Assembly: GCF_002631185.1 (NCBI RefSeq)
Contig: NZ_PDNU01000001.1
Location: 186,001 to 250,000, forward strand
Source of the DNA: Teichococcus rhizosphaerae
Lineage (GTDB): Bacteria > Pseudomonadota > Alphaproteobacteria > Acetobacterales > Acetobacteraceae
DNA: 64,000 bases
Direction of reading: 5' to 3'
In this document: piece by piece, positions 28,511 to 39,975 of the stretch
How the letters are laid out: the number at the start of each line of letters is the position of its first letter
How positions within the stretch are numbered: position 1 is the stretch's first letter
The notes under the pieces: model-generated
Seen by the model: the letters and a program-made list of their open reading frames with translations, nothing else
Databases searched by the model: none
Told to the model about the DNA's origin: nothing
Program-made: the position numbers and the translations under genes

Positions 28511-28623
28511 TCGGGAACCCCGGCTGGATGGAGCGGGGCGGCCCCCGACCAGGCCGGGGGCCACCGCTTCCATGATCTATGATGGCTTGTTTTCCCCGCA
28601 AGCGCGGAGAAGTGCCGTTGCCC

Positions 28624-30021
28624 CTAGATGTGGATCACCCGGCCATAGGCATCAAGCACCGACTCATGCATGGCTTCCGAGACGGTGGGGTGGGGGAAGA
28701 CGGTGTGCATCAGCTCCGCCTCGGTGGTCTCGAGCGTCCGCGCGATGGTGTAGCCCTGGATCATCTCGGTCACCTCCGGCCCCACCATGTGGGCGCCGAG
28801 CAGCGCGCCGGTCTTGGCGTCGAACACCGTCTTGACGAAGCCCTCCGGCTCGCCGAGCGCGATGGCCTTGCCGTTGCCGATGAAGGGGAAGCGCCCGACC
28901 CGCACCTCGTGCCCGGCCTCCTTGGCGCGGGCCTCCGTCAGCCCCACGGAGGCGACCTGCGGGCGGCAATAGGTGCAGCCGGGGATGTTGGAGACGTCCA
29001 TGGCGTGCGGGTGCATCCCCGCCATGGCCTCCACCGCGATGATGCCCTCGTGGCTCGCCTTGTGCGCGAGCCAGGGCGCGCCGGTGAGGTCGCCGATGGC
29101 CCAGACGCCGGGCTCGCCGGTCTGGCCGTAGGGGTCGGTCACCACATGGGTGCGCTCGACCTTCACCCTGGTGCCCTCGAGGCCGATGTTCTCGACATTG
29201 CCGACGATGCCGACGGCCGAGATCAGCCGGTCCGCCTGGATCTCCTGCACCTTGTTGCCGGCCTCGACGACCACGGTGAGGCCGTCGCCCGACTTGCGCA
29301 CGCCCTGCACGCGGGCACCGGTGAGGATCTTCATGCCCTGCTTGGCGAAGGATTTCTGGACGAAGGCGGACACCTCGGCATCCTCCACCGGCAGGATGCG
29401 GTCCATCACCTCGATCAGCGTGACCTCGGCGCCCATGTTCAGGAAGAAGGAGGCGAACTCGGAGCCGATGGCGCCCGAGCCGATCACCACCAGCTTCTTC
29501 GGCATGGTGTCCGGCACCAGGGCTTCCTTGTAGGACCAGATCAGCTTGCCGTCCGGCTCGATGCCGGGAATGACGCGGGCCCGCGCCCCGGTGGCGAGCA
29601 GGATGTTCCGGGCCTCAAGCTCCGCCGCCGGCTTGCCGTCCTTGCCCGTGACGGCGACCTTGCCGGGGCCGGCCAGCTTGCCGCTGCCGTCGAACACCGT
29701 GACCTTGTTCTTCTTCAGCAGCCCCTTCACGCCGGAGGAGAGCTGGCCCGAGACCTGCCGCGAGCGCTTCACCACCTTGGCGAAGTCGTAGCGCGGGTTG
29801 TCGGCCGCGAAGCCGTACTGGTCGAGGCTGTGCAGCAGGTGGTTGATCTCGGAGGCGCGCAGCAGCGCCTTGGTGGGGATGCAGCCCCAGTTGAGGCAGA
29901 TGCCGCCCAGGTGCTCGCGCTCCACCAGCGCCACCTTCATCTTGAGCTGCGCGCCGCGAATGGCGGCGACATAGCCGCCCGGGCCGCCGCCCACCACCAC
30001 CAGGTCGAACTGTTCGGCCAT
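28624..30021 (-). CDS. lpdA: Dihydrolipoyl dehydrogenase (E3)
   Basis: FAD enzyme that reoxidises dihydrolipoyl groups of PDH with NAD+. The 465 residues show FAD binding VVVGGGPGGYVAAIRGAQL (8-26), the redox disulfide C42/C47 in GGICLNWGCIPTKALL, NAD binding LVVIGSGAIGSEFASFFLNMGAEVTLIE, AIGDLTGAPWLAHKASHEG, and the C-terminal His-Glu pair in VFPHPTVSEAMHE. It is the E3 of the adjacent pdhABC complex. lipA begins 113 bases after its stop. Confidence 0.97.
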   Translation of the reverse strand: MAEQFDLVVVGGGPGGYVAAIRGAQLKMKVALVEREHLGGICLNWGCIPTKALLRASEINHLLHSLDQYGFAADNPRYDFAKVVKRSRQVSGQLSSGVKGLLKKNKVTVFDGSGKLAGPGKVAVTGKDGKPAAELEARNILLATGARARVIPGIEPDGKLIWSYKEALVPDTMPKKLVVIGSGAIGSEFASFFLNMGAEVTLIEVMDRILPVEDAEVSAFVQKSFAKQGMKILTGARVQGVRKSGDGLTVVVEAGNKVQEIQADRLISAVGIVGNVENIGLEGTRVKVERTHVVTDPYGQTGEPGVWAIGDLTGAPWLAHKASHEGIIAVEAMAGMHPHAMDVSNIPGCTYCRPQVASVGLTEARAKEAGHEVRVGRFPFIGNGKAIALGEPEGFVKTVFDAKTGALLGAHMVGPEVTEMIQGYTIARTLETTEAELMHTVFPHPTVSEAMHESVLDAYGRVIHI

Positions 30022-30049
30022 GTTTCTCCGGTCCCTTCGGGCGGGGCCT

Positions 30050-30532
30050 TCAGCCGGCGAGCGCCTTCAGCGCGTCGCCGGAGAGGCGTTGATCGGTCCA
30101 TTCCTCGCGCCCGACCGCGCCGATCCGCCGGTAGAAGGCGATGGCGGGCTCGTTCCAGTCGAGCACGTTCCATTCCATCCAGGCATGGCCCTCGGCCACC
30201 GCCCGCCGCGCCAGGGCGCGGAAGAAGGCGAGGCCGATGCCGTGGCGCCGGTGCTCCGGCGCCACGAACACGTCCTCCACCCAGATGCCCGCGCGGCCGG
30301 CGAAGGTGCTGAAGGTCTCGTACCAGAGGCAGACGCCCACCGCCTCGCCGTCGATCTCGGCGATCAGCCCCTGGATGCGGCGGGTCGCCAGCGCGCCGTA
30401 ATAGTCCTGCGCGCTGGCGACGACCTCGTGCTCCAGCTTCTCGTAGGCGGCGAGGCCGCGCACCATGGCGAGCACCGCCTCGGCGTCGCGCGGCCTCGCC
30501 TCGCGCAGCGTGAAGCCGGGGCTTCCGCTCAC
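30050..30532 (-). CDS. GNAT-family N-acetyltransferase
   Basis: A 160-residue acetyltransferase of the diamine-acetyltransferase-like (SSAT) branch. It shows FTLREARPRDAEAVLAMVRGLAAYEK at the N-terminus, the acetyl-CoA loop VAPEHRRHGIGLAFFRALARRA, and WNVLDWNEPAIAFYRRIGA. It lies between pdhC and lpd, and its GTG start at 30532 overlaps the pdhC stop by four bases (GTGA), so it is co-translated with PDH E2. The substrate is unknown: SSAT relatives act on polyamines or on thialysine-type amino acids. Its position in the PDH operon, whose product is acetyl-CoA, is suggestive but proves nothing. Confidence 0.87.
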   Translation of the reverse strand: MSGSPGFTLREARPRDAEAVLAMVRGLAAYEKLEHEVVASAQDYYGALATRRIQGLIAEIDGEAVGVCLWYETFSTFAGRAGIWVEDVFVAPEHRRHGIGLAFFRALARRAVAEGHAWMEWNVLDWNEPAIAFYRRIGAVGREEWTDQRLSGDALKALAG

Positions 30533-31902
30533 AGCATCAGGCTCAGCGGGTCCTCGACCACCTTCTTGAAGGCGGCCATCCACTCGGCGGCCAGTGCGCC
30601 ATCCACCACGCGGTGATCGACCGAGAGGGTGCAGGTCATGACCGTGGCGATGGCGAGCGCTCCGTCCCGCACCACCGGCCGCTGCTGCCCGGCGCCGACG
30701 GCGAGGATGCCGCCCTGCGGCGGGTTGATGATGGCCGAGAAGCTGGTCACGCCATACATCCCCATGTTGGAGATGCTGAAGCTGCCGCCCTGGAACTCCT
30801 CCAGCTTGAGCTTGCCGGACTTGGCGCGGGCGGCGAGGTCCTTCATCTCGTTGCTGATGGCGGCGAGGCCCTTCTGGTCGGCCTTCCGGACGATCGGCGT
30901 GATCAGCCCGTCCGGGATAGACACGGCCACCGAGATGTCCACGTCGTGGTACTGGATGATCGCGTCGTCGGTCCAGGAGGCGTTGACGTTCGGGAACTGG
31001 CGCAGCACCCGCGCGGCGGCCTTGATGATCAGGTCGTTGACCGAGAGCTTGAAGGCGCCGGGGCCTTCCTTCGGCGCGCGGCCGTTGAGGTCCGCCCGCA
31101 GCTTCAGCAGCGCATCCAGCTCGATGTCCATCGAGACATAGAAGTGCGGCACCGTCGCCTTGCTCTCCGACAGGCGCTTGGCGATGACCTTGCGCATGGA
31201 GGAGTTCGGCACGGCGGTGTGCGGCGCCGTGATGGCGGGGGCAGGGGCAGGGGCCTTTGGGGTGGCGGCCACGGCGGGCGCGGCCTCGGCCTTGGGGGCG
31301 GCGGCTCCGGCGGCGGCGGGGGCCTGGCCCGGCTTGCCGGCGGCCGCCTCGATGTCGGCCTTCACGATGCGGCCGTTCGGGCCGGAACCCTGGATGCCGG
31401 CGAGATCGACCCCCGCCTGCTGCGCCATGCGGCGCGCGAGCGGCGAGGCGAAGACGCGGTCCTCCTGGCCGGACGCGGCCTGGGCGGGCTTCTCCGCCGG
31501 CGCGGCCTTCGGCCCAGGCGCGGCCTTCGGCTCGGGTGCGGCGGCCGGCTTGCCCTGCGGCGTGGCCTCCTGCTTCGCCTGCGCGGCGGAGGCGTCGTCG
31601 GGGCGGTTCGGCGCCACCTGCTCGGGTGCCTTGGCGCCGGCATCGGCCGGCACCTCCTCGCCCTCCTCGATCAGGATACCGATGGGGGCGTTCACCTTCA
31701 CCCCCTCGGTCCCCTCCGGCACCAGGATCTTGCCGAGGATGCCCTCATCGACGGCCTCGAACTCCATGGTGGCCTTGTCGGTCTCGATCTCGGCGATCAC
31801 GTCGCCGGCCTTGACCGCCTCGCCTTCCTTTTTCAGCCACCGCGCCAGGTTCCCCTCGGTCATGGTGGGGGAGAGGGCGGGCATCAGGATGTTGGTCGCC
31901 AT
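30529..31902 (-). CDS. pdhC: Pyruvate dehydrogenase E2 (dihydrolipoyl acetyltransferase)
   Basis: Core of the PDH complex; moves the acetyl group from lipoate to CoA. The 457 residues have one lipoyl domain (1-80, lipoyl-lysine K43 in [13 protein letters not shown]), an Ala/Pro/Lys-rich linker, a peripheral-subunit-binding domain (150-185, RVFASPLARRMAQQAGVDL), a second linker, and the catalytic domain (235-457) with active site H430 and D434 in SVDHRVVDG. Start ATG 31902 lies 14 bases after pdhB. The linkers consist of Ala-Pro-Lys repeats typical of swinging arms. Confidence 0.96.
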   Translation of the reverse strand: MATNILMPALSPTMTEGNLARWLKKEGEAVKAGDVIAEIETDKATMEFEAVDEGILGKILVPEGTEGVKVNAPIGILIEEGEEVPADAGAKAPEQVAPNRPDDASAAQAKQEATPQGKPAAAPEPKAAPGPKAAPAEKPAQAASGQEDRVFASPLARRMAQQAGVDLAGIQGSGPNGRIVKADIEAAAGKPGQAPAAAGAAAPKAEAAPAVAATPKAPAPAPAITAPHTAVPNSSMRKVIAKRLSESKATVPHFYVSMDIELDALLKLRADLNGRAPKEGPGAFKLSVNDLIIKAAARVLRQFPNVNASWTDDAIIQYHDVDISVAVSIPDGLITPIVRKADQKGLAAISNEMKDLAARAKSGKLKLEEFQGGSFSISNMGMYGVTSFSAIINPPQGGILAVGAGQQRPVVRDGALAIATVMTCTLSVDHRVVDGALAAEWMAAFKKVVEDPLSLML

Positions 31903-31916
31903 GGTCCCGCTTCCCC

Positions 31917-33338
<1,422 letters not shown>

Positions 33339-33340
33339 GG

Positions 33341-34378
33341 TCAGCGGGCCTCCAGCAGCACGTCGGTCCACAGCTCGCTCTCGTCGGGCTCGGGCGAGGT
33401 CTGGGCGAATTCGGCGGAATCGGCGACGATGCGCTTCACCTCGTCGTCGATCGTCTTCAGCTCGGCTTCCGGCAGGCCGCCATCCAGCAGCTTCTTGCGG
33501 GCGGTCTCGATGCAGTCATGCTGCTCGCGCATCTTCTGCACCTCCTCCCGCGTGCGGTACTTCGCCGGATCGGACATGGAGTGGCCGCGGTAGCGGTAGG
33601 TCTTCATCTCCAGGATGTAGGGGCCGCGGCCCTCGCGGCAGTGCGCCACGGCGCGCTCGCCGGCGGCCTTCACCGCCTCCACGTCCATGCCGTCCACCTG
33701 CTCGCCGGGGATGCCCCAGGGGCTGCCATCCTTCGAGCGGTCCTTGGAGGCCGAGGCGCGGTCGGCGCTGGTGCCCATGCCGTACTTGTTGTTCTCGATG
33801 ATGAACACGACCGGCAGCTTGAACAGGGCGGCGAGGTTGTAGCTCTCGAACACCTGGCCCTGGTTGGCCGCGCCGTCGCCGTAATAGGTCAGGCAGACAT
33901 TGCCGTTGTCGCGGTACATGTTGGCGAAGGCGAGGCCGGCGCCGAGCGAGACCTGCGCGCCCACGATGCCATGGCCGCCATAGAAGCCCTTCTCGCGGCT
34001 GAACATGTGCATCGAGCCGCCCTTGCCCTTGGAGTAGCCTCCAGAGCGCCCGGTCAGCTCCGCCATCACGCCGCGCGCCTCCATGCCGGTGGCCAGCATG
34101 TGGCCATGGTCGCGGTAGGAGGTGATGACCTGGTCACCGGGCTGCAGGCACATCTGCATGCCCACCACCACCGCCTCCTGGCCGATATAGAGGTGGCAGA
34201 AGCCGCCGATGAGCCCCATGCCGTAGAGCTGGCCGGCCTTCTCCTCGAAGCGCCGGATCAGCAGCATGTCGCGATAGGCCTGGAGCAGCTGCTCCCGGGA
34301 AAGCCCGTCCCGCCCCGTGGGAGGGGACTTTGCCTTGCCGCGACGCTTGGTGGTGCCCGCTTCGGCGCCTTGGACCAT
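33341..34378 (-). CDS. pdhA: Pyruvate dehydrogenase E1 alpha subunit
   Basis: Thiamine-diphosphate enzyme that decarboxylates pyruvate. The 345 residues contain [35 protein letters not shown], the ThDP motif [23 protein letters not shown] ending ENNKYGMGT (167-203), and the phosphorylation-loop equivalent [16 protein letters not shown]. The first 25 residues are a basic extension ([10 protein letters not shown]). First gene of pdhA-pdhB-pdhC-GNAT-lpd-lipA-coq10, behind a promoter covered by a palindrome. Confidence 0.97.
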   Translation of the reverse strand: MVQGAEAGTTKRRGKAKSPPTGRDGLSREQLLQAYRDMLLIRRFEEKAGQLYGMGLIGGFCHLYIGQEAVVVGMQMCLQPGDQVITSYRDHGHMLATGMEARGVMAELTGRSGGYSKGKGGSMHMFSREKGFYGGHGIVGAQVSLGAGLAFANMYRDNGNVCLTYYGDGAANQGQVFESYNLAALFKLPVVFIIENNKYGMGTSADRASASKDRSKDGSPWGIPGEQVDGMDVEAVKAAGERAVAHCREGRGPYILEMKTYRYRGHSMSDPAKYRTREEVQKMREQHDCIETARKKLLDGGLPEAELKTIDDEVKRIVADSAEFAQTSPEPDESELWTDVLLEAR

Positions 34379-34497
34379 CCGGCTGCTCCATTCTGCCCGC
34401 CACCGCTCGGAATTGGCGGAGACGCAAGGCCGAGATACGTGGCGAATGGTCCGACTGCAAGCGCCAGGCGATAGCCAAGCCCTTGATGCTGCGGTGC

Positions 34498-34527
34498 AAT
34501 ATATCGATTAACCTAAATTCGGTTAAA
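34498..34527 (-). promoter_or_regulatory. Candidate pdh promoter overlapped by a TTAACC-N7-GGTTAA operator
   Basis: Minus strand: TTTAAC (34527-34522), 18-base spacer, TATATT (34503-34498, 5 of 6 to the -10 consensus), giving a leader of about 115 bases to pdhA. The -35 and spacer coincide with a perfect inverted repeat, TTAACC-TAAATTC-GGTTAA at 34508-34526. This is an AT-rich island in very GC-rich DNA. A symmetrical site over a promoter usually marks repressor binding; the regulator is not identifiable here. Confidence 0.5.
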
Positions 34528-34603
34528 CGTCATCTCGTTTCACAGGCGGCGCAATGCCGCTGCGGCAGGACCAGGGCCTCCGACAGAAGGTTGCGCCCGA
34601 TAA

Positions 34604-34686
34604 CCCCCTGAAGAAAGTAACGGAAAGCACTTCTCCGGTTTCACGACACCCCGCTACGCCGGCGGCATGCTTCCGCTTTCAGGGGG
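34604..34686. other. 83-nt foldback element between hutI and the pdh promoter
   Basis: Outer arms CCCCCTGAA (34604-34612) and TTCAGGGGG (34678-34686) are perfect complements. Just inside, on the minus strand, CGGAAGCA faces TGCTTTCCG with one bulged T, so the two stems can stack. It starts 12 bases after the hutI stop on the minus strand. The rest of the 320-base gap (34379-34698) holds the pdh promoter and no gene that I can see. It could be a hutI mRNA end, a small RNA or a repeat element; there is no T-tract. Confidence 0.5.
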
Positions 34687-34698
34687 GGCGGGAAAAAG

Positions 34699-35910
34699 TC
34701 AGCGTGCGCGGCCCGCCACCACGCGGCCCATGCAGGGGTTGCCGCCGATCCAGTAGCAAAGCTCGGCCGGGCGGCCGATGCGGAACAGCGCCAGGTCCGC
34801 CCGCAGGCCCGGGCGCAGGACGCCACGGTCATGCAGTCCGAGCGCCGCGGCGGCATGGCGGGTGACGCCGAGCAGCGCCTCCGCCACGGTCAGCCGGTAA
34901 AGGGTGCAGCCCAGGTTCAGCATCAGCAGCAGCGAGCGGGCGGGGGAGGAGCCCGGGTTCATGTCGGTGGAGAGCGCCATGCGCAGCCCCGCCGCGCGCA
35001 TCGCCGCGATGTCCGGGTGCCTGGCCTCGCGGATGAAGTAGGTCGCGCCCGGCAGCAGCACCGCGACGCTGCCGGCCTCCGCCAGGGCGCGCAGCCCCTC
35101 GGCGCCGGCATATTCCAGATGGTCGGCCGACAGGGCGCCGAAGCGCGCGGCCAGCGCCGCCCCGCCAAGGTCGGAAAGCTGGTCCGCGTGCAGCTTCACC
35201 GGCAGGCCGGCGGCGCGGGCGGCGGCAAAGACGCGCTCCGTCTGCGCGGGGGAGAAGGCGATGCGCTCGCAGAAGGCGTCCACCGCATCCGCCAGCCCGG
35301 CGGCGGCGGCCATGGGGATGGCCTCGCGCGCGACGAAATCGGTGTAGCCTTCGGCGCCGCCCGGATGGTCTGGCGGCACCGCATGGGCGGCGAGCAGGGA
35401 GGTCACCACCTCCACCGGCAGCTCGGCGCCGAGGCGGCGGGCCACGCGCAGCATCTTCATCTCGGATTCGAGGTCCAGCCCGTAGCCGGACTTGATCTCG
35501 ACGGTGGTGACGCCCTCCGCCATCAGCCCGCGCAGCCGGGGCAGGGCGGCCTCCAGCAGCGCGTTCTCGCTGGCCGCCCGGGTCGCGCGCACGCTGGAGA
35601 AGATGCCGCCACCCGCGCGGGCGATCTCCTCATAGGTGGCGCCTTCCAGCCGCTGCTCGAACTCGCCTGCGCGGTTGCCGCCAAAGACGAGATGGGTGTG
35701 GCAGTCGATCAGGCCGGGGAAGATCCAGGCGCCCTCGCAATCGGTCACCGCCGCCGCATGCGCGGGCAGCTCGGCGCGCCTTCCCACCCAGGCGATGCTC
35801 CCGCCGCGCGTGGCGACGGCCCCGTCCTCGACGATGCCGAGCGGCGCTTCGGCCGGCCCGTCCATGGTGGCGAGGTTGGCGTTGAGCCAGACATGGTCGA
35901 AGCCGCTCAT
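34699..35910 (-). CDS. hutI: Imidazolonepropionase
   Basis: Third enzyme of histidine degradation; opens the imidazolone ring to formiminoglutamate. Amidohydrolase fold, 403 residues: [34 protein letters not shown] (metal HxH and the family's GNR), [54 protein letters not shown], and [12 protein letters not shown] (metal aspartate). Last gene of hutC-hutU-hutH-hutI, 36 bases after hutH. Length and motifs are normal. Confidence 0.97.
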   Translation of the reverse strand: MSGFDHVWLNANLATMDGPAEAPLGIVEDGAVATRGGSIAWVGRRAELPAHAAAVTDCEGAWIFPGLIDCHTHLVFGGNRAGEFEQRLEGATYEEIARAGGGIFSSVRATRAASENALLEAALPRLRGLMAEGVTTVEIKSGYGLDLESEMKMLRVARRLGAELPVEVVTSLLAAHAVPPDHPGGAEGYTDFVAREAIPMAAAAGLADAVDAFCERIAFSPAQTERVFAAARAAGLPVKLHADQLSDLGGAALAARFGALSADHLEYAGAEGLRALAEAGSVAVLLPGATYFIREARHPDIAAMRAAGLRMALSTDMNPGSSPARSLLLMLNLGCTLYRLTVAEALLGVTRHAAAALGLHDRGVLRPGLRADLALFRIGRPAELCYWIGGNPCMGRVVAGRAR

Positions 35911-35946
35911 CGGTGTGTCCTGCGCTGATGCGGGCGGGCTGCTGTT

Positions 35947-37455
35947 TCAGTTGGCGAGGGTGGCGAACGCCCCGTGTTCCACCAGCCGCTTCGCCGCGGC
36001 GATGTCGGGCGCCATGTGCCGGTCCTCGTCCCAGGGCGCCGCCACCGCGCGGATCTCCGCCAGGGCCTTTTCCAGCACGGCGGAGGAAGCCAGGGGCCGG
36101 TGGAAGCCGATGCCCTGCGCCGCCGCCAGGAACTCGACGGCCAGGATGCCCGCCGTGTTGTCCGCCATCTCCGCCAGGCGCAGCGCCGCGCCGGTGGCCA
36201 TGGAGACGTGGTCCTCCTGGTTGGCGCTGGTGGGCAGGCTGTCCACGCTGCGGGGGTGGGCGAGGGACTTGTTCTCGCTGGCCAGCGCCGCCGCCGTGAC
36301 CTGCGCGATCATGAAGCCCGAGTTCAGCCCGCCCTCGCGCACCAGGAAGGCAGCCAGGCCGGACAGCACCGGGTCGGTCAGCAGGGCGATGCGGCGCTCG
36401 GACAGCGCGCCGATCTCGGCCAGCGCCAGGGCGATGGTGTCCGCCGCGAAGGCCACCGGCTCGGCGTGGAAATTGCCGCCCGACAGCACCTCGCCCTCGG
36501 CGGTGACGAGCGGGTTGTCGGTCACGGCGTTGGCCTCGCGTTCCAGCACGGCGGCGGCGTGGTCCAGCAGGTCGAGGCAGGCGCCCATCACCTGGGGCTG
36601 GCAGCGCAGGCAGTAGGGGTCCTGCACGCGGCTGTCGCCCGTGCGGTGGCTTTCGCGGATGGCGCTGCCCTCCAGCAGGGCGCGCAGCGCGGCGGCGGCG
36701 CGGATCTGCCCCGGCTGGCCGCGCAGCGCGTGGATGCGCGGGTCGAAGGGCGTGTCCGAGCCGCGCGCCGCATCGACGCTCATGGCACCCGCCACCAGCG
36801 CGCTGCGCCACAGCGATTCCGTGGCGAACAGTCCGGCGAGAGCGAGGGCGGTGGAGACCTGCGTGCCGTTCAGCAGCGCCAGCCCCTCCTTCGGCCCCAG
36901 CTCCAGCGGCGCGAGGCCGGCGCGCCTCAGCGCCTCGGCGCCGGGCAGCACCTCGTCGCCGACAAAGGCCTCGCCCTCGCCGATCAGCACCAGCGACATG
37001 TGCGCCAGCGGCGCGAGGTCGCCCGAGGCGCCGACCGAGCCCTTGGCGGGAATGGCCGGCAGCACGCCCGCGCGCAGCAGCCCGAGCAGTGTGGAGACCA
37101 CCTCCGGCCGCACCGCCGAGGCGCCGCGCGCCAGGGAGAGCGCCTTCAGCGCCAGGATCAGCCGCACCACCGGCGCGGGGAGAAAGGCGCCGGTGCCGGC
37201 AGCGTGGCTGCGCAGCAGGTTGCGCTGCAGCCGCGCCAGGTCCTCGGTGCCGATGCGCTGGCTGGCCAGCTTGCCGAAGCCCGTGTTGACGCCATAGAGC
37301 GCCTCGCCCGTGGCGATGCGCGCCGCCAGCGCGGTGACGGAGGCCTGCACCACGCCTTCCCACCCTTCGGGCAGTTCCAGCGCGGCGCCTTCGAGGAGAG
37401 CGCGCAGATCGGCCAGCGTCGCCTGGCCGGGCGCGATGCGGCGGATGTCGCTCAC
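35947..37455 (-). CDS. hutH: Histidine ammonia-lyase
   Basis: First step of histidine degradation: removes ammonia to give urocanate. The 502 residues form the electrophilic MIO cofactor from A143-S144-G145 in [13 protein letters not shown]; the catalytic tyrosine is Y54 in [12 protein letters not shown]. Further conserved stretches include [11 protein letters not shown] and [18 protein letters not shown]. Start GTG 37455 overlaps the hutU stop by four bases (GTGA). No sign of a tyrosine ammonia-lyase specificity change was looked for beyond the active-site loop. Confidence 0.97.
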   Translation of the reverse strand: MSDIRRIAPGQATLADLRALLEGAALELPEGWEGVVQASVTALAARIATGEALYGVNTGFGKLASQRIGTEDLARLQRNLLRSHAAGTGAFLPAPVVRLILALKALSLARGASAVRPEVVSTLLGLLRAGVLPAIPAKGSVGASGDLAPLAHMSLVLIGEGEAFVGDEVLPGAEALRRAGLAPLELGPKEGLALLNGTQVSTALALAGLFATESLWRSALVAGAMSVDAARGSDTPFDPRIHALRGQPGQIRAAAALRALLEGSAIRESHRTGDSRVQDPYCLRCQPQVMGACLDLLDHAAAVLEREANAVTDNPLVTAEGEVLSGGNFHAEPVAFAADTIALALAEIGALSERRIALLTDPVLSGLAAFLVREGGLNSGFMIAQVTAAALASENKSLAHPRSVDSLPTSANQEDHVSMATGAALRLAEMADNTAGILAVEFLAAAQGIGFHRPLASSAVLEKALAEIRAVAAPWDEDRHMAPDIAAAKRLVEHGAFATLAN

Positions 37456-39131
37456 CGGGCATCTCCCAGCATCGGCAGGTCCAGCCCCTGTTCCCGCGCG
37501 CAGTCGATGGCAATGTCGTAGCCCGCATCGGCATGGCGCATGACGCCGGTGGCCGGGTCGTTCCACAGCACGCGCTTCAGGCGCCGCGCCGCGTCCTCCG
37601 TGCCATCGGCCACGATCACCATGCCGGCGTGCTGCGAATAGCCCATGCCGACGCCGCCGCCATGGTGCAGCGAAACCCAGGTGGCGCCGGAGGCGGTGTT
37701 GAGCAGCGCGTTCAGCAAAGGCCAGTCGGACACGGCGTCTGAGCCGTCCTTCATCGCCTCCGTCTCGCGGTTGGGCGAGGCGACGGAGCCGGAATCCAGG
37801 TGGTCGCGGCCGATGACGATGGGCGCCTTCAGCTCGCCGCGCGCCACCATCTCGTTGAAGGCGAGGCCGAGCCGGTGCCGCTGCCCGAGGCCCACCCAGC
37901 AGATGCGCGCCGGCAGCCCCTGGAAGCGGATGCGCTCGCGCGCCATGTCCAGCCAGCGGTGCAGGTGCCTGTCGTCGGGGATCAGCTCGCGCACCTTGTC
38001 GTCGGTGCGGCGGATGTCCTCCGGGTCGCCGGACAGCGCGGCCCAGCGGAAGGGGCCGACGCCGCGGCAGAAGAGCGGGCGGATATAGGCCGGCACGAAG
38101 CCCGGAAAGCCGAAGGCGCCCTCCAGCCCTTCATCCTTGGCCATCTGGCGGATGTTGTTGCCGTAGTCGAGCACGGCGCTGCCCATGCGCTGGAAGTCCA
38201 GCATCGCCTGCACATGCGCCACCATCGACTTCTTCGCCGCCGCCGCCACGGCCTTCGGGTCGCTCTCGCGCTTCGCTTCCCATTCCGCCAGCGTCCAGCC
38301 GGCGGGGAGGTAGCCGTTGGCGGGGTCGTGCGCGCTGGTCTGGTCGGTGACGATGTCGGGCACCACGCCGCGCTTCACCAGCTCGGGGAAGATCTCCGCC
38401 GCGTTGCCGAGAAGCCCGATGCTGACAGGCTTCTTCTCGATGCAGGCGGCGCCGATCATCGCCAGCGCCTGATCGACCGAGGTGGCGCGCCTGTCGAGAT
38501 AGCCGGTCTCGAGCCGCTTCTCGATGCGCGAGGGCTGGCACTCCACCGCCAGCACGGAGGCGCCGGCGAACACGCCCGCCAGCGGCTGCGCGCCGCCCAT
38601 GCCGCCGAGGCCGCCGGTCAGGATCCAGCGCCCGGCGAGGTCGCCGCCGAAATGCTGGCGCCCGGCCTCCACGAAGGTCTCGTAGGTGCCCTGCACGATG
38701 CCCTGGCTGCCGATATAGATCCAGGAGCCCGCCGTCATCTGGCCGTACATCATCAGCCCGGCGCGGTCGAGCGCGTTGAACTGCTCCCAGTTCGCCCAGG
38801 CCGGCACGAGATTGCTGTTGGCGATCAGCACGCGCGGCGCGTCCTTGTGCGTCTCGAACACGCCCACCGGCTTGCCGGACTGCACCAGCAGCGTCTGGTT
38901 CTCCTCCAGCCGCTTCAGCACGGAGAGGATGGTCTCGTAGCTCTGCCAGTCGCGCGCGGCGCGGCCGATGCCGCCATAGACCACCAGCTCGCCCGGGCGC
39001 TCGGCCACCTCGTCGTCGAGGTTGTTCATCAGCATCCGCATCGCCGCCTCGGTGGTCCAGTGGCGGGCGGTGAGGGTGTCCCCGCGCGGGGCGCGGATGG
39101 CGGGCGCGTTGCGGAACCGGGTCTGCGACAT
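37452..39131 (-). CDS. hutU: Urocanate hydratase
   Basis: Second histidine-degradation enzyme; adds water to urocanate using tightly bound NAD+. The 559 residues include [52 protein letters not shown], the NAD loop [29 protein letters not shown], and [22 protein letters not shown] with the active-site cysteine region. Start ATG 39131, 23 bases after hutC. Length is normal for the family. Confidence 0.97.
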   Translation of the reverse strand: MSQTRFRNAPAIRAPRGDTLTARHWTTEAAMRMLMNNLDDEVAERPGELVVYGGIGRAARDWQSYETILSVLKRLEENQTLLVQSGKPVGVFETHKDAPRVLIANSNLVPAWANWEQFNALDRAGLMMYGQMTAGSWIYIGSQGIVQGTYETFVEAGRQHFGGDLAGRWILTGGLGGMGGAQPLAGVFAGASVLAVECQPSRIEKRLETGYLDRRATSVDQALAMIGAACIEKKPVSIGLLGNAAEIFPELVKRGVVPDIVTDQTSAHDPANGYLPAGWTLAEWEAKRESDPKAVAAAAKKSMVAHVQAMLDFQRMGSAVLDYGNNIRQMAKDEGLEGAFGFPGFVPAYIRPLFCRGVGPFRWAALSGDPEDIRRTDDKVRELIPDDRHLHRWLDMARERIRFQGLPARICWVGLGQRHRLGLAFNEMVARGELKAPIVIGRDHLDSGSVASPNRETEAMKDGSDAVSDWPLLNALLNTASGATWVSLHHGGGVGMGYSQHAGMVIVADGTEDAARRLKRVLWNDPATGVMRHADAGYDIAIDCAREQGLDLPMLGDAR

Positions 39132-39154
39132 GGGTCTGTCTCTTCCGATGCGGG

Positions 39155-39907
39155 TCAGTCGAGCGCGCTGCCGAGGCGGTAGCGCGTGCCGGGATGGGTG
39201 AGGAAGGCCCGCGTCGCCACCACGCGCCACGACCAGGTGCGGCGGTGGACCAGCAGGCAGGGCTCGTCGGGCGGAATGTCCAGCGCGGCGGCGATCTCGG
39301 GGGCGGGGCGGGTGGCTTCCACCACATGCTCCACCCGCTCGGGCGGCGCGCAGGAGGTGAGGTAGCGGTAGGGCGTGATGCGGGTGAAGTCCTGCTCCAG
39401 GAAGCGCGGAGCGATCACCGGGTTGACGAGGCGCTCCTCGAACTGCACGGCCACGCCATCCTCCCGGTGCACCAGCCGCACCTCGAACAGTTCTGCTCGT
39501 TCGGGCAGGCCGAAGGCGGCGGCCATGGCCGCATCGGCGCGCAGGCGGCCGAGCGAGAGCACTTCGGCGCCGTGCGTGCCGCCGCGCTCGCCGATCTCCT
39601 CGGCGATGTCGCGCAGCTCCAGCAGGTTGGATTGCGGCTTGGCGCCGGCGACGAAGGTGCCCACGCCCTGCACCCGCACCAGCAGCCCCGCATCGGCCAG
39701 CTCGCGCAGCGCGCGGTTGACGGTGACGCGGGAAACGCCGGTCAGCCTCACCAGCTCATGCTCGGAGGGCACCCGGTCCTCCGCGCCCCATTCGCCGCTG
39801 GCGACGCGGCTGAGGATGAAGGCCTTGATCTGCTGGTAGCGCGGCGTCGCCGGGCTGGGGGTCGGCAGCAGGGCGGGGCGTCCGGCGGCTTGCATGGTGC
39901 GGAGCAT
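39155..39907 (-). CDS. hutC: GntR-family histidine-utilisation repressor HutC
   Basis: Repressor of the hut genes that is released by urocanate in other bacteria. The 250 residues have an N-terminal GntR winged helix (about 20-85: [50 protein letters not shown]) and a C-terminal UTRA ligand domain. The start is ATG 39907 or, four codons later, ATG 39895. It is first in the minus-strand hut operon and divergent from hutF. The palindromes in the 68-base gap are its probable operators, giving joint control of both arms and of its own synthesis. Confidence 0.92.
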   Translation of the reverse strand: MLRTMQAAGRPALLPTPSPATPRYQQIKAFILSRVASGEWGAEDRVPSEHELVRLTGVSRVTVNRALRELADAGLLVRVQGVGTFVAGAKPQSNLLELRDIAEEIGERGGTHGAEVLSLGRLRADAAMAAAFGLPERAELFEVRLVHREDGVAVQFEERLVNPVIAPRFLEQDFTRITPYRYLTSCAPPERVEHVVEATRPAPEIAAALDIPPDEPCLLVHRRTWSWRVVATRAFLTHPGTRYRLGSALD

Positions 39908-39909
39908 GG

Positions 39910-39935
39910 TTGTCTTGACAAGTCCAGTCAACTGG
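39910..39935. promoter_or_regulatory. Paired palindromic operators between hutC and hutF
   Basis: Two perfect inverted repeats lie nearly end to end: TTGTC-TT-GACAA (39910-39921) and CCAGT-CA-ACTGG (39924-39935). A third arrangement, TTGAC-N7-GTCAA (39915-39931), bridges them. The first has the TTGT...ACAA form typical of GntR/HutC sites. It contains TTGACA on the plus strand and TTGACT on the minus strand, so repressor binding would cover -35-like sequences of both divergent promoters. Confidence 0.65.
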
Positions 39936-39975
39936 AAAGACGATGCGCTCCATCGTCGTGAGAAGGCTTCCCGGC

